64,000 bases of DNA from Molanna angustata. Its lineage: Eukaryota > Arthropoda > Insecta > Trichoptera > Molannidae. The DNA is taken from NCBI GenBank assembly GCA_963576475.1, contig OY754973.1, positions 14,872,980 through 14,936,979 of the forward strand, read 5' to 3'. The notes below the pieces were generated by a model. The model made no database searches, was not told where the DNA came from, and saw nothing but the letters and a program-made list of their open reading frames with translations. Position 1 is the stretch's first letter. The number at the start of each line of letters is the position of its first letter. A program made the position numbers and the translations under genes. Shown here one piece after another: positions 43,001-51,559 of the stretch.

Positions 43001-46000
43001 TAGTCAAATTATATTTTAATCACTAGTGACTTATAATGTTTCTGTTATCTATATACAGTAAAATTAAATCATTTTGAATCAACTTCTCAATCATATTTCT
43101 AAATGCAAACAAATGACTTTTCAGTGCACATTGATTTACTTAAATACTTTTAAGACAATATGCTTCAAAATCTGATTTTGTGTTAAATTAATATTTGACA
43201 CACTATTTGTTAGTTGCTCGAGTAGCAATACAAAATATAAAATACATACCTACATACCAAAACGGCAAATCCCGCAATGTGGGGTAACCAGCGACAGGTG
43301 CGCGGATATGCATTACCTAATAAAAGGAAGCACAAGCCATATATGTATGCCCACACACTATGTCTTTTATTGGTCTAAAGGATGTACAATTATTTTCCAG
43401 ATTTTGATGAATGCGCAGTTAACAATGGTGGTTGCCAACATGAATGTCGTAACACATTAGGTTCATATGTTTGCACATGCCACAATGGTTACATGTTGGA
43501 TGAAACAAAACATGATTGCAAGGAAGGAGGATGTAAACACGAAGTAACGCAACCTCAAGGTACAATTAACAGGTACATGCAATATTTTTTTATTAAATAC
43601 TGATTTATGCAGATTAATACTTATAATAGTTATTGTACAAACATCTTGACTTCTTTTGGCATAGTCGAAGATGATTTTCACGTCCACCAACCAAGCGAAA
43701 CCTGTGCGAACAATATCCGGCAAATATTCAAGATGTTAATTGTTTCAGACTACAAATAAAATGGAATAAAAATAATAATACGTACTTCTTTATCAATGCG
43801 TATTAAAAATATTTTTATTTTCATTACATTTATAAGTCTTAAACTACACATACATCACAACCTAGAAACATACATACGACCACGCTTTGAAATCTTAAAA
43901 AATACCTAAACCATTTTTCATACGAAAATTATTTCTCAGGATATAGAAAATATAATATTTACCTAACTATAGTTGATTAGTGTGTGGAGTTATTTAATTA
44001 CTATGTTTTTTTTTTAATTTTCATACTTCAGTCCAAATTATCCTGAACAATATCCTTCAAGAAAGGACTGTGTTTGGCATTTTACAACTACACCAGGACA
44101 CAGAATAAAATTACTTTTCAATGTTTTTGAACTGGAGCCTCATCAGGTATAAATTTTCATTTACAGAAAATAACATGATATAAATTTTTGTATGTAATGT
44201 AAATTGTAATACATTATTAATGATAATTTCAGGAGTGTGCATACGATCACGTAGTTGTATATGATGGAGATAGTCCTGATTCTCAAACCCTTGGAAGGTT
44301 CTGTGGAGGGAAAACACCTCATCCCATAATTGCCAATTCAAATCAAATGTTCATGGTATTCAAGAGTGATGCCAGTGTACAAAGAAAAGGATTTATGGCT
44401 ACGCATACAACCGGTAAATTTTCACTACCTATTTATTTTCACATAACTTAATTTATTTTCTATAAAGATTGCTTTCATGATTTGACAATAGTATTTATAG
44501 TATTTAATATTTGTTTTTTTTTTTTCAAACTTCCTTATGACCAAAATGTTGTATTTTGAACAGTTTTGGCAGGGATTTATGAATCGTTATTCAAACAATG
44601 AATTTTACAATACCAAGTTATAGAAAAGTGATTTCTATTTAAAATTAAGTCATTGGTCATTGGTCATCACAAGTATTAAATGTGTTAACTATACATTTTA
44701 TAGTATATACCTACAATATGTACAAAATCTATTTCCTTCATTTGTTCTTTCATTAAAAAAAACGATTTAAACATTTTTTTAGCATGTGGAGGAAGATTGC
44801 TTGCAACAACACGTGTGAAGCATTTATACTCTCACGCTAGGTATGGAGATGACAATTATGAGCCAAAGTCTGATTGCGATTGGACGATAGAAGCTGCCTC
44901 TGGAATGTATGTGCAGCTGACATTCCTCACCTTCAACCTTGAAGAGGAGAAGAACTGTGGCTATGATTATGTTGAAGTATTCAATGGTCCTGATGCATCT
45001 AGTGGTCCTAGCTATGGAAGGTTTTGTGGTAACTCAGTAAGTTTTGTGTTATTTTTCTAATGATATTTTTTACTAGAAATATTTTATTCAAATTCAAAGC
45101 CAACATTAACAAAAAGTTAATGTTGGCTTTGAAAATACTGAAATATATTGAATTTTTTTTAATATTATTAACAAATTTACACTGACATATGATAGTGACG
45201 AGAAAATAAATAACTTTTTATCACAAATATTTTTGGGATAGAGATATCTATTGAAAACAAGAATAACATAATTTTATTCTTTCCTCAAACCTAATAATTT
45301 AAGTAGATAGTTTTTCTTAGTTTGCTGATGTAACTGGTGTTTTGTTGAGAATTGATTCTAATGTTGGAAACCATCAATAGATGTCTCAAAATATTTAAAA
45401 TTTGGAATTTTTGCTTGGCTGGAATAATTATGTGAAAATCGACCACCTACACTATGAAAATGCTCAAATTATTTGCCGGAAACAATACTAGCATTACTTA
45501 GCAATACTTCATGAGTTTTACAAAATCATGCAGTTTCATAAGATAGCTATTTCAAAATCATTATTTTACTTTTGATTTCTTAAACTGACACTGCTTGACT
45601 TTAATTCCAGTCTGCTAATTAAATTAAAATTGTATGATAATTGCATTTTAAAAAGCATTTCATAAATCAGAAATCTGTCGTGTTTTTGTTTTTCATGTAT
45701 TTAAAATAATGATTTTTAACTTACTAACGTTTCAGATTCCAACAGAAATCATATCAATGAGTGAATCACTTTTAATCCGCTTCCATTCGGATGAGACCAT
45801 AATCTACAAAGGGTTTTCAGCATCATATATGGCTGTTGATCCAGATCCTTTTGATTCTGAAGAAATGGCAGTCAGTCGAGCTGTCATCAGCACACATACA
45901 ACCAGACAACACAGTAAATGGAATAAGCCAAGATCTTCAAGGCTTCATCAGCCGTTTATGCAGAGGCATCTCAAACCGACAGATTATTATACAAATCAAA

Positions 46001-46020
46001 GAGCCAACAAATACTTATAA
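18776..46020 (+). CDS. tok: Tolloid-family secreted metalloprotease, tolkin/tolloid-related (18 exons)
   Basis: A BMP1/Tolloid-type astacin metalloprotease, expected to be secreted and to cleave extracellular substrates such as BMP antagonists and procollagens (family knowledge). Exons: 18776-19063, 19588-20153, 24325-24853, 27865-28091, 28611-28789, 34840-35070, 36087-36221, 38416-38625, 38872-38993, 40337-40476, 40587-40792, 41971-42143, 42794-42977, 43401-43572, 44032-44146, 44233-44413, 44783-45036, 45736-46020. All junctions are GT/AG and in phase; the sum is 4197 nt, 1398 residues. Prodomain about 1-471, astacin 472-672, CUB1 675-788, CUB2 791-905, EGF1 906-944, CUB3 947-1063, EGF2 1066-1104, CUB4 1108-1219, CUB5 1221-1336, tail to 1398. 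The prodomain of more than 400 residues favours tolkin over tolloid. The start is uncertain: a 5' exon may lie further upstream. Confidence 0.9.
19588..20153 (+). CDS. tok: tolkin exon: prodomain, polar low-complexity part
   Basis: Acceptor tttttacag|caagaa, donor gatg|gtaagt, phase 0 to 2. It encodes about 188 Ser/Thr/Glu/Asn/Lys-rich residues with no known fold and several NxS/T sites. Near its end lies [11 protein letters not shown] (residues 274-284), a cluster that fits a proprotein-convertase site inside the prodomain. Such long, poorly conserved prosegments are known from tolkin and not from the shorter BMP1 or tolloid prodomains. Confidence 0.85.
20930..21235 (+). pseudogene. Non-LTR retrotransposon RT tail relic
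   Basis: FNTAARLW-like coding (acacagcagcgtggctgtgg), tacaacccgggtctttttaa and aacgctacgtagtgcgcttcttcggaagag match the better copy at 32340-32530. A third remnant is at 25030-25145. Confidence 0.7.
22690..22780. repeat. Inverted pair of Penelope-like 3' signatures
   Basis: gcgctttcgagcttgcgctcatcatcagtaacc is followed 10-20 bp later by its approximate reverse complement (ggttaatgatgatgagctca). The gatgatgagc...gctcgaaagcg phrase is typical of Penelope-like 3' regions. Confidence 0.45.
24325..24853 (+). CDS. tok: tolkin exon: prodomain, distal part
   Basis: Acceptor tatttttag|gtctgc, donor ctgag|gtaata, phase 2 to 0. It starts [15 protein letters not shown] and has a basic His-rich patch ([12 protein letters not shown]), then [12 protein letters not shown], then a Ser/Thr-rich stretch with NQT, NIT, NYT and NAT glycosylation sequons. 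It completes codon W285 begun in the previous exon. The frame is open for 176 codons in an AT-rich region, and the codon composition is richer in G+C than its flanks. Confidence 0.9.
26211..26362 (-). mobile_element. tRNA-derived SINE, family C
   Basis: On the minus strand ggtggcagagcggttagcgc then gggtcgcaagttcgtattct are tRNA A- and B-box-like; the body ends in a cattccc...ctttaaat tail. Related copies are at 35175-35320 and 40826-40985. Confidence 0.75.
26520..26660 (-). pseudogene. RTE reverse transcriptase relic
   Basis: The minus strand reads [20 protein letters not shown], the region after the catalytic FADD box in RTE-type RTs (compare [18 protein letters not shown] at about 37930-37985). 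Too short to classify further. Confidence 0.5.
26757..27640 (-). repeat. Dispersed repeat family F, copy 1 (inverse orientation)
   Basis: Its ends correspond to the ends of 61738-62110 in reverse: actagttgcatgtaacacat with cgatagcgatagtatgtata at one end, and tgttctactccgaattctgagtaaatcc at the other, with a CA-rich core (27530-27565) replacing the TG core. It also holds several hundred extra bases that are absent from the other copy. Confidence 0.7.
27865..28091 (+). CDS. tok: tolkin exon: furin site and N-terminal astacin domain
   Basis: Acceptor atgatacag|gaagac, donor gtgtgg|gtaagt, phase 0 to 2. [16 protein letters not shown] is the maturation site (residues 467-471 before the cut) followed by the conserved mature N-terminus. 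[15 protein letters not shown] and [19 protein letters not shown] are astacin-family core strands and helix. Confidence 0.95.
28353..28528 (-). mobile_element. tRNA-derived SINE, family A, well preserved
   Basis: Minus strand: head ggccttcgtgactcagtagg, B box gggttcgattcccggtgg, body with agtctgcatctgtgagacga and a tail through ggtgcgtgttagattaatatt. It lies in the intron between the two central astacin exons. Confidence 0.85.
28611..28789 (+). CDS. tok: tolkin exon: astacin zinc-binding site
   Basis: Acceptor cgtttccag|gtgctg, donor ggctg|gtgaga, phase 2 to 1. [13 protein letters not shown] carries the vicinal cysteines of the tolloid subgroup. [13 protein letters not shown] gives the zinc ligands H566, H570 and H576 and the catalytic base E567, all intact, so the enzyme should be active. 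Confidence 0.97.
30423..30476 (+). pseudogene. 5S rRNA 5'-half fragment
   Basis: gccaacgaccataccacgtt, gaaagcaccggttctcgtcc and gatcaccgaagtta reproduce the first about 54 nt of animal 5S rRNA with the gene's 5' start intact. It breaks off before the internal control region's end and continues into AT-rich sequence. It is either a 5S pseudogene or the head of a 5S-derived (SINE3-type) element. Confidence 0.8.
32075..33090 (+). mobile_element. 5'-truncated non-LTR retrotransposon (jockey/CR1-like 3' end)
   Basis: RT C-terminal tail in two frames: [20 protein letters not shown], then [16 protein letters not shown] and [12 protein letters not shown], shifting to [20 protein letters not shown] and [19 protein letters not shown] up to 32490. 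Then comes a 3' UTR ending in an (aaat)n tail, aataaataaataaata at 33064-33087. No catalytic domain remains, so it is dead on arrival. Confidence 0.85.
34121..34637 (+). repeat. 31-bp minisatellite, about 16 units
   Basis: Consensus tcaaaggagttatgtactat followed by tttatctgtgg. Most units are 31 bp; units 10, 11 and 16 have about 4 extra bp (gtacctactat) and unit 12 has 9 extra. Open frames here are a by-product, because 31 is not a multiple of three and the translation cycles through three frames. Confidence 0.95.
34840..35070 (+). CDS. tok: tolkin exon: Met-turn and end of astacin domain
   Basis: Acceptor tttttaaag|gtcaag, donor ctatc|gtaagt, phase 1 to 1. SIMHY at 621-625 is the Met-turn (M623) with the zinc-associated Tyr625. 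The domain ends with [18 protein letters not shown]. The preceding intron is about 6.05 kb, the largest in the gene, and is packed with repeats. Confidence 0.95.
35175..35320 (-). mobile_element. tRNA-derived SINE, family C
   Basis: gatcctcatacattccctaa and gcatggcagaatttgaaccc then gcgcactgccgctctgtca match the family C copy at 26211-26362 on the minus strand. Confidence 0.7.
35771..35940 (-). mobile_element. tRNA-derived SINE, family B
   Basis: caagtggcgagtttatttct and aatttaaataaatttctcct then tgtggatcgattccaggatg match the copy at 11041-11243. The tRNA-like head is truncated after atggctta. Confidence 0.75.
36087..36221 (+). CDS. tok: tolkin exon: CUB1, first half
   Basis: Acceptor taatttcag|aatgtg, donor cacag|gttaca, phase 1 to 1. 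[15 protein letters not shown] starts CUB1, and [20 protein letters not shown] supplies the second Cys and a conserved CUB strand. Confidence 0.93.
36705..37122. mobile_element. hAT-type MITE with perfect 8-bp target duplication
   Basis: 418 bp beginning caggggctcccaacctttttg and ending cacggggttgagaacttttc, whose reverse complement shares the CTCAACC-like hAT terminus. It is flanked on both sides by atctaaag (36697-36704 and 37123-37130), the 8-bp duplication expected for hAT elements. Subterminal ggcgggcaccgcc and gtggcgggcacatacg are inverted partners. No transposase frame. Confidence 0.85.
37364..38290 (-). pseudogene. RTE-clade non-LTR retrotransposon, 5'-truncated
   Basis: On the minus strand: [20 protein letters not shown], a stop near 38150, then [16 protein letters not shown] (FADD catalytic box), [78 protein letters not shown] and a stop near 37383. 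The (ATC)n run at 37364-37385 is its microsatellite-like 3' tail. The endonuclease and front half of RT are missing. It sits antisense in the intron splitting CUB1. Confidence 0.88.
38416..38625 (+). CDS. tok: tolkin exon: CUB1, second half
   Basis: Acceptor cacatccag|gcatgg, donor gaag|gtaata, phase 1 to 1. [15 protein letters not shown] and GRFCGLGRG give the third and fourth Cys and the acidic calcium-site pattern of CUB domains; GFTAHYE closes the domain. Confidence 0.95.
38872..38993 (+). CDS. tok: tolkin exon: CUB2, first half
   Basis: Acceptor gtttacag|ctgtat, donor atcag|gtatta, phase 1 to 0. [20 protein letters not shown] is the classical CUB opening, followed by [12 protein letters not shown]. 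Confidence 0.95.
39068..39300 (-). pseudogene. RTE-like RT C-terminal relic
   Basis: The minus strand encodes [40 protein letters not shown] and [19 protein letters not shown], a typical C-terminal tail of a non-LTR RT. Only the end is present. Related debris lies at 12066-12150, 12670-12850, 16500-16630, 10478-10600 and 51970-52085. Confidence 0.65.
40011..40188. mobile_element. Palindromic MITE, family 2
   Basis: Starts ggggggcaagtc and ends gacttgcccccc. The inverted arms of about 70 bp include aatcaaaaccctcatgatta on the left and its complement on the right, with a short AT-rich loop near 40085-40115. It folds into one almost uninterrupted hairpin. No TSD was resolved. Confidence 0.85.
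40337..40476 (+). CDS. tok: tolkin exon: CUB2, middle
   Basis: Acceptor atttcag|gtggca, donor attcg|gtaatc, phase 0 to 2. [20 protein letters not shown] and [10 protein letters not shown] match tolloid CUB2. Confidence 0.95.
40587..40792 (+). CDS. tok: tolkin exon: end of CUB2 and EGF1
   Basis: Acceptor tttctag|atcaac, donor cgaag|gtatgt, phase 2 to 1. [20 protein letters not shown] ends CUB2. [15 protein letters not shown] to DGKSCE is a calcium-binding EGF module (DEC start, N-T-x-G-x-Y/F pattern, six Cys). Confidence 0.95.
40826..40985 (-). mobile_element. tRNA-derived SINE, family C (degraded)
   Basis: aagaatatgtaacaagtacctacatat, cctcatacattcct and caacagctctgccaccaccaatc match family C on the minus strand. 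Confidence 0.6.
41340..41740 (+). pseudogene. hAT-family transposase C-terminal relic
   Basis: The plus strand reads [20 protein letters not shown] in one frame, then [20 protein letters not shown] and [20 protein letters not shown] in another. PVSNAATERxFS...RNRL is the dimerisation-region signature of hAT transposases and their ZMYM/KIAA-type derivatives. The frame change and short length show it is not functional here. It lies in the intron between EGF1 and CUB3. Confidence 0.65.
41971..42143 (+). CDS. tok: tolkin exon: CUB3, first half
   Basis: Acceptor cttttacag|atgctt, donor caacag|gtaagg, phase 1 to 0. [19 protein letters not shown] opens CUB3; [13 protein letters not shown] is the conserved core strand. 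Confidence 0.95.
42144..42793 (+). other. tok: tolkin intron inside CUB3
   Basis: About 650 bp with no recognised element; internal phrases gaatttcgca...accccact are duplicated at about 42370 and 42460. Confidence 0.6.
42794..42977 (+). CDS. tok: tolkin exon: CUB3, second half
   Basis: Acceptor tattatag|gaatgt, donor tacag|gtaaat, phase 0 to 1. [24 protein letters not shown] and [12 protein letters not shown] complete the domain. Confidence 0.95.
43230..43330. repeat. Short dispersed repeat family G
   Basis: aatgtggggtaaccagcgacaggtgcg is the reverse complement of gcacctgtctctggttaccccacatt at 18727-18752, just upstream of the first tolkin exon. Class unknown. Confidence 0.55.
43401..43572 (+). 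CDS. tok: tolkin exon: EGF2 and start of CUB4
   Basis: Acceptor tttccag|attttg, donor aacag|gtacat, phase 1 to 2. [16 protein letters not shown] to HDC is the second calcium-binding [19 protein letters not shown] begins CUB4. Confidence 0.95.
44032..44146 (+). CDS. tok: tolkin exon: CUB4, second part
   Basis: Acceptor acttcag|tccaaa, donor catcag|gtataa, phase 2 to 0. [20 protein letters not shown] and [13 protein letters not shown] are typical CUB strands. The following intron is only 86 bp. Confidence 0.95.
44233..44413 (+). CDS. tok: tolkin exon: CUB4, third part
   Basis: Acceptor aatttcag|gagtgt, donor aaccg|gtaaat, phase 0 to 1. [29 protein letters not shown] and [12 protein letters not shown] complete CUB4. 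Confidence 0.95.
44783..45036 (+). CDS. tok: tolkin exon: CUB5, first part
   Basis: Acceptor tttttttag|catgtg, donor aactca|gtaagt, phase 1 to 0. [40 protein letters not shown] and [13 protein letters not shown] identify CUB5. Confidence 0.95.
45037..45735 (+). other. tok: Last tolkin intron
   Basis: About 700 bp, AT-rich. A short inverted repeat (agccaacattaac...gttaatgttggct) lies at 45100-45131; nothing else is seen. Confidence 0.6.
45736..46020 (+). CDS. tok: tolkin last exon: end of CUB5 and C-terminal tail
   Basis: Acceptor acgtttcag|attcca, stop TAA at 46018-46020. [20 protein letters not shown] ends CUB5. The last 62 residues are polar and basic ([17 protein letters not shown]) as in other tolloid tails. 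An AATAAA sits at 46032-46037, too close to the stop to be the obvious poly(A) signal; the true 3' end was not determined. Confidence 0.95.
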   Translation: MPTEIISMSESLLIRFHSDETIIYKGFSASYMAVDPDPFDSEEMAVSRAVISTHTTRQHSKWNKPRSSRLHQPFMQRHLKPTDYYTNQRANKYL

Positions 46021-47070
46021 AATAATAGTGGAATAAACAATTCAAATCATTGATGACATTTATAATGTGTTTAATGATTTTTTGAACTTTATAAAGTTGA
46101 CTGAGTAGATATGATCGTGTCACAATTTATAAGTTTGTAAAAAGTTAAATTTGGCAATTTGCGTAGTAAATTGTGCATAAGTTTGTGAAAATTTTATGAG
46201 ACCAAAGATAATTATCTTGAAAATGAAGTTTTACAAAAAAAAATAATAATTTTTATACCTACAATAATCCTTTAATTTGTGAGATTATTTTTTATGTTTT
46301 AGTCCTAAAATTGTGATAAATATTAAACTTTTTAATTTGAATCCTTTAAGTTTAATAATCTAGGCCCTCGATAGTTGGAATATTCTATCAATTAAAGCAT
46401 TTAAGTGACATCTGATCATGTTCTTTAAGACCTGAAACAAATGTACACTCCGCCATATAAAAAGTACGTAGAAGTTTGGTTTCTGATTAATTAAATATAA
46501 TTTAGTCACAATTTTTTGGGAACCTTTGCCGACATTATAAATCCAAGATTTTACGAAAAAAAACACATGCATATGTAATGTCATAGATGTGTTTATCTAC
46601 CTTCAAAGTCATGGCATATTAATATAATCTACAAAAATACAGATTCCACAAAAAAATCTCTGAAAGTACATATTATCTACATTTCTCTTTTTCCTATTAA
46701 AAATATGCATTGAGCCATTGATAATTTTGTAGAAAATTTACTTTGACTGTTAATTATTATGTATGTGATAGTCATAGAATAATAATAGTATAGAATACTC
46801 TTTATCCTGCAGTAAATGCGACTGCTTTATGTTGACTAATTTGGTCAAAATTTTGCTACGAGCATTCAGTAATCATTTGGCCGTCTGCGTGATACGTTCT
46901 CTAAAGAGGGAATTTTTTAACTGCTCGCAAAATTATTTACGCAGTCATAACGAGTAGTACTATACGAACAATGTCTACCAGCAGAGTCATACATATACTG
47001 ACACGAGCCGGCCAATAAAACGTCTTCACTTTTTCAGCGAGGTATTTTTTTTTTTTTATTTATTTATTAA
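46021..47070. other. tolkin 3' UTR and downstream flank
   Basis: AT-rich. AATAAA at 46032 is too near the stop to be convincing as the only signal. No further exon or RNA gene is visible. Confidence 0.45.
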
Positions 47071-47310
47071 AGACACCAACAGAACATTGAAATATACACA
47101 CACAAGTTAACACATGATACAAACACATAAGGTCTCCAATGCTCCAATGACAGGCGTCTGTCACATACTACTAAATATTAATTTATATTAAGACACCAAC
47201 AGAACATTGAAATATACACACACAAGTTAACACATGATACAAACACATAAGGTCTCCAATGCTCCAATGACAGGTGTCTGTCACATACTACTAAATATTA
47301 ATTTATATTA
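47071..47310 (+). repeat. Perfect 120-bp tandem duplication
   Basis: 47071-47190 and 47191-47310 are identical except for one visible difference (caggcgtctg against caggtgtctg). Each begins agacaccaacagaacattga and ends aatattaatttatatta. A related phrase is at 31950-31980 (cagaacattgaaaaatatacac), so the unit belongs to a dispersed repeat. Confidence 0.95.
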
Positions 47311-50019
47311 AAAAAAAAATCATCGCTTAAAACGTATTTGTATAAGATTTGCAGTAAAATAACACTGTTGGTGATAAAATAAAAGCATTTAAATAAGGAG
47401 ATAGATTACAATAATAAAATCTACATAAAAATTACATTTACCGAGTGCAAGATAATAATGTTGCCATCACTGCACAATGCGAGCGCACTCGGATATTTAA
47501 TGTAGGTATTGTATGAGAATGAGTATTCTATAGTTTTATTATTCTATGGTGATAGTATATTATTATCATCATTAAAATATTTGAAATTACATATAATATT
47601 AATGTAATGATTTCAATATGTTTTGATGAATCACACTAATTATCGGTTTACTGTATACGAACTTTGGTTTGTAAAAAACAGTACCTAATTGGTACATACT
47701 TTATTACATACCTATGTAGGCAAATATATTATTTTTAGAAACATATTTTAAAACATAATATATCAGCCGCAAAATTCACAGTCCAAAATATAATATATGT
47801 CTGTAATTTCTTAATATACAAAATATGAATGTTTATATTACTGTTCTATGTTACACATACTTACCTTTTATTTCGATAACTTGTAAATTTATGCCCCTTT
47901 AATAAAAAATATGACAATACAATATACCTATGCATAGCAAAGAAAAGGAATTTGTGTCAAATATAAATTATTAAGTTTTCAATACTATCATTTTACTGGT
48001 CATTAATTATTATTATTTGTTTTTATTAGCTTCTGCTATTTTCTTTACCTGTAAGTAAATAAACTAAGTTTGATTGCTAGTTCCTTATGTATTGATTTGC
48101 GTAAAATAGCAATATGTATTTTTTTAATGAAGTCATAATTTCAAATCATAATCATAATGGCTAAAAAATTAATTACTTGGTCGAAAACATATGATTTATG
48201 GTTGATGAATATAAAATTATTTGTGTAAATTTTATATTTCAAAAACCAACATTTTTATACACCTGCCATGTAAATTTTGTATATAACCACTAGTCTCAGT
48301 CTTGTAGAGCATTATTCTGACGATGTGCTTTGCACGAAACGCGTCAATAATCAAATAAACACAATAGAACAATTACCAAGTATTTTTATATTTTTTATAA
48401 CATATCAACGTCAAATTATTTGTGTGTTGATTTATGAATTTAGTGCTCCAGGCCTTATTTGTATTATGTTACCCAAACTTGGTTAAAAAATGTTTGATTT
48501 GGTTTAAAAACAGATCTTTATAATGCAGGTAGGTTATTTCAGGTCATATAAGAAAGAAGTACTCTCATTCTACACCAAAATATCTATTATGATTACCTAA
48601 TTATCGAAATAGCAGGTTTTAGGTAAGTAGTTTGTTTAGTTTTGTAGTTTTACACACAGAAAACAGCTTATGACAAGCAATAGAATGAGAAAGATACTAA
48701 ATCTCTTTTTAGCTTATTATGACCAATAAATATTCTTTTATCATTCTATAAATAGATTTATTTTAATTTCATTCTCAAAACTGGGTTTCCAGAATATATA
48801 TTTTTATTATTTGTAAACGCAGTAATTTCATTCTGAGCCATTTTTATTTTATTTTATTTTTTTAATTGTATTCTTCATAAACTGATTAATACTATCCAAT
48901 TCTTTATTAAACTGATTTTCATCATTTTATTCTTTTTTAAACTGATTTACACTCTATTATTAAGGCACTTTAAATTATGGTGACTTAGATCATTGAATGC
49001 AAGGTGATATATTAATAATAATAAATGTAAAAGAAATAAGCTAAAATTACATTAGATTTAATGTAGCATTACATTTAATGACTGAGTATATCAATAGGTA
49101 TAATTACATGTAATATGTCATACATGAATGAACCCATAGTTACAAATTCCTTTTATTATATAAATGTATAAAAATATAGAGCTTTTGAAAGCAAAGTTTA
49201 TATTGTTTGTTTAATCCTTTTGAATTGTATATCTCATCTTATCTTCTTTTACCATTTTTCTGTGAATATTCATAATTTTAATTTCAATCGATGTGCAAAT
49301 TTAATTTTGAATTTTGTTCAAAGTGCAGCCCAGCAAAAAAAAACTGAGAATTTAGTTTCTCGTGGTATACAATATGTAAAAAATATGGAAAAACACAGAT
49401 TATTTAAATATTGAGTTAAAGTTTCAATAAGCAACTAGCATCCTTAGCGGCTTTCTGAATTCTGTGTCACCTAGTGGAATAATACCAGGTTTTTATTTAT
49501 TTTAAGTTATTAGAGATTTCAATATACAAATATTTAGTCATAAAGAGTTTGATACAGACTTATACAACACATTCGTTGATCCCTTGTTTTACCAATTTCA
49601 AAATATTTTGCCTTATTTTTTTGTTTTTTTTATTTTCTCATTAATCAATAAACATTGTAAATTGTATAGGAAACATAATAATATGAACGTACAATAATTT
49701 ATTATAAAACATACTTAATAGTGTAGGACAGAAATAAGATAATTTTTCTGTCAAGTTGTTTTAAGATGTGCCCAACAAAGTTTTGAGTATTATTTCTCAA
49801 AATAATGTGATACTGAAAATTGAAACACCTTAAAAACATTTTAAGAAATTCTCAAATCAGTTTTTAAATGAAAATTATATTATAGTTTCTGACAAACTTC
49901 TTGAGCCTTTTCAACATGGAGGGGGGCAATTTGCACGTATACCAACAAAGCAAATAGACACAAATATGCACTCTGTGCACCCACGTGTCTGGCTCAGGAT
50001 GTTGTCCAATAACTATACA
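47311..50019. other. AT-rich intergenic stretch
   Basis: No exon or RNA gene recognised. At 48296-48350 the phrase acgatgtgctttgcacgaaa cgcgtc resembles a Penelope-like 3' signature; 48840-48960 has repeated tctttattaaactgat phrases. Confidence 0.5.
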
Positions 50020-50190
50020 TAATTTACTTTCCTGGCTCAGATAATTAACTCCTGAAACATAGGTCTTATTTATGCTTGAATCTCAGTGGAGACACAATGT
50101 TTCTCTGTGGATTTGTGAGACGATTAACATCATAAATCTCTGAAATGTAGAAACTTGTTATTGGGTGCATGGATATCATATTTAACATGC
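50020..50190 (+). mobile_element. tRNA-derived SINE, family A (degraded)
   Basis: gaatctcagtggagacacaa, gtgagacgattaacatcata and gtagaaacttgttattgggtgcatg match family A in plus orientation; the A-box half is weak. Confidence 0.65.
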
Positions 50191-51559
50191 ATCAGTGTTT
50201 AAAAAGAGATAATTGTGTGACGAGCAGAAATATTTAATATAAGTACTGTCAACTGGCAAGGAATGTTTATATGTTACTTGGAATATAATCGTGTAAGTAC
50301 ATTCAATATGTTTTTTATTTAACTTTGATTCTTTGTAGTTTCACTAAAACAATCAACCTAAAATTGTTTCAATTAAGAGATTTTATTTTAGATTTTTTAC
50401 TAAGACTTTTGTTAATCTGATTACTAATAATCTTTTTACGATCTAAATGTGGTATTAATAATTTTTTTTTTTCTTGCCGTTCACCAACCACCACCAACCA
50501 ACGTTCGTAGTATTCTTCGGGATGTAACAAGTTTAAAAATATTTACATAAGTCTAGATTAGATCTTCAAATCATTTACTTTTAGGAAATTTGAGATAAAT
50601 TCTGATCTTTAATTCAATTTCAGTGTCACATTTTACTAAAAGTTATGGTGTAATATTAAGCTTATAAATAATCTAGCTTACGTTGAGGTTCAATTATTAT
50701 TTTTAACTAGAATTTCGTTTTGTTTGTTTTATTTTTTGTTATTGTTATAAATATTAAAGACCAAAGACGCATTGTACAATTCATAATTTTTACATTGTGT
50801 AAACAACTTATTGAGTAGTTCATTTAGAAAAGTAATCAAGTGAAAAGTGATTTTTTTTGTATTAGGTAATAATTATTTATTAAAGTAATTAAAACAATTC
50901 TGTAGTGTAATTATTCAATTTCCTAAATTCTTAATTACTTATTTTTTTTATTTCTAGCAAACTAAACTCCTCCTTTTGTATTAGCTCAGCAATTATCATC
51001 ATGGGCGGAAAGAATGGTGAAAAATTCACAATTTTTACTTTTAAATTTTTTTCCAGTTAGTCGAGGCTACATCACTTCGGTCACTAATAACTCAATGGTT
51101 TACCTTAAATGATATTCTACAATAATTTAATAGGTTACCGACAGTTTTGCGGGTGTGCATTACATTTGAAAGAAGCAATTAAAAATACAACATTCAGAAA
51201 GAGTGGTGAACCTCATTGCTGAACTATGTAAGATGTAATTTAACCTGATCCTTTACATTTTTATTGATTTTGTTTTGTAATTGCAGTGATATGAAAATAA
51301 ATCAAATCTGTATCTATGATAATGCCGTCTTTCTATTACGAATGTTGAATATACTTAATAATGATAATTTCTCGTGTGAATTTGCTTTTCCGGGGCTGAA
51401 AACACTGGATGGTTAAAAAGAATACCATTCGATAACAAAATCGATATTTGCAAAGGGTGCAAGAAAGAACAATAAAATAATTTTAATCAAAATCTACCAC
51501 AAAATTTAAAGAGGCGGTGATTGATAATATGAAAATTTGTGGAATCTGTACAACCCAAA
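50191..51559. other. AT-rich intergenic stretch
   Basis: No coding exon, RNA gene or classified repeat recognised. Confidence 0.5.
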
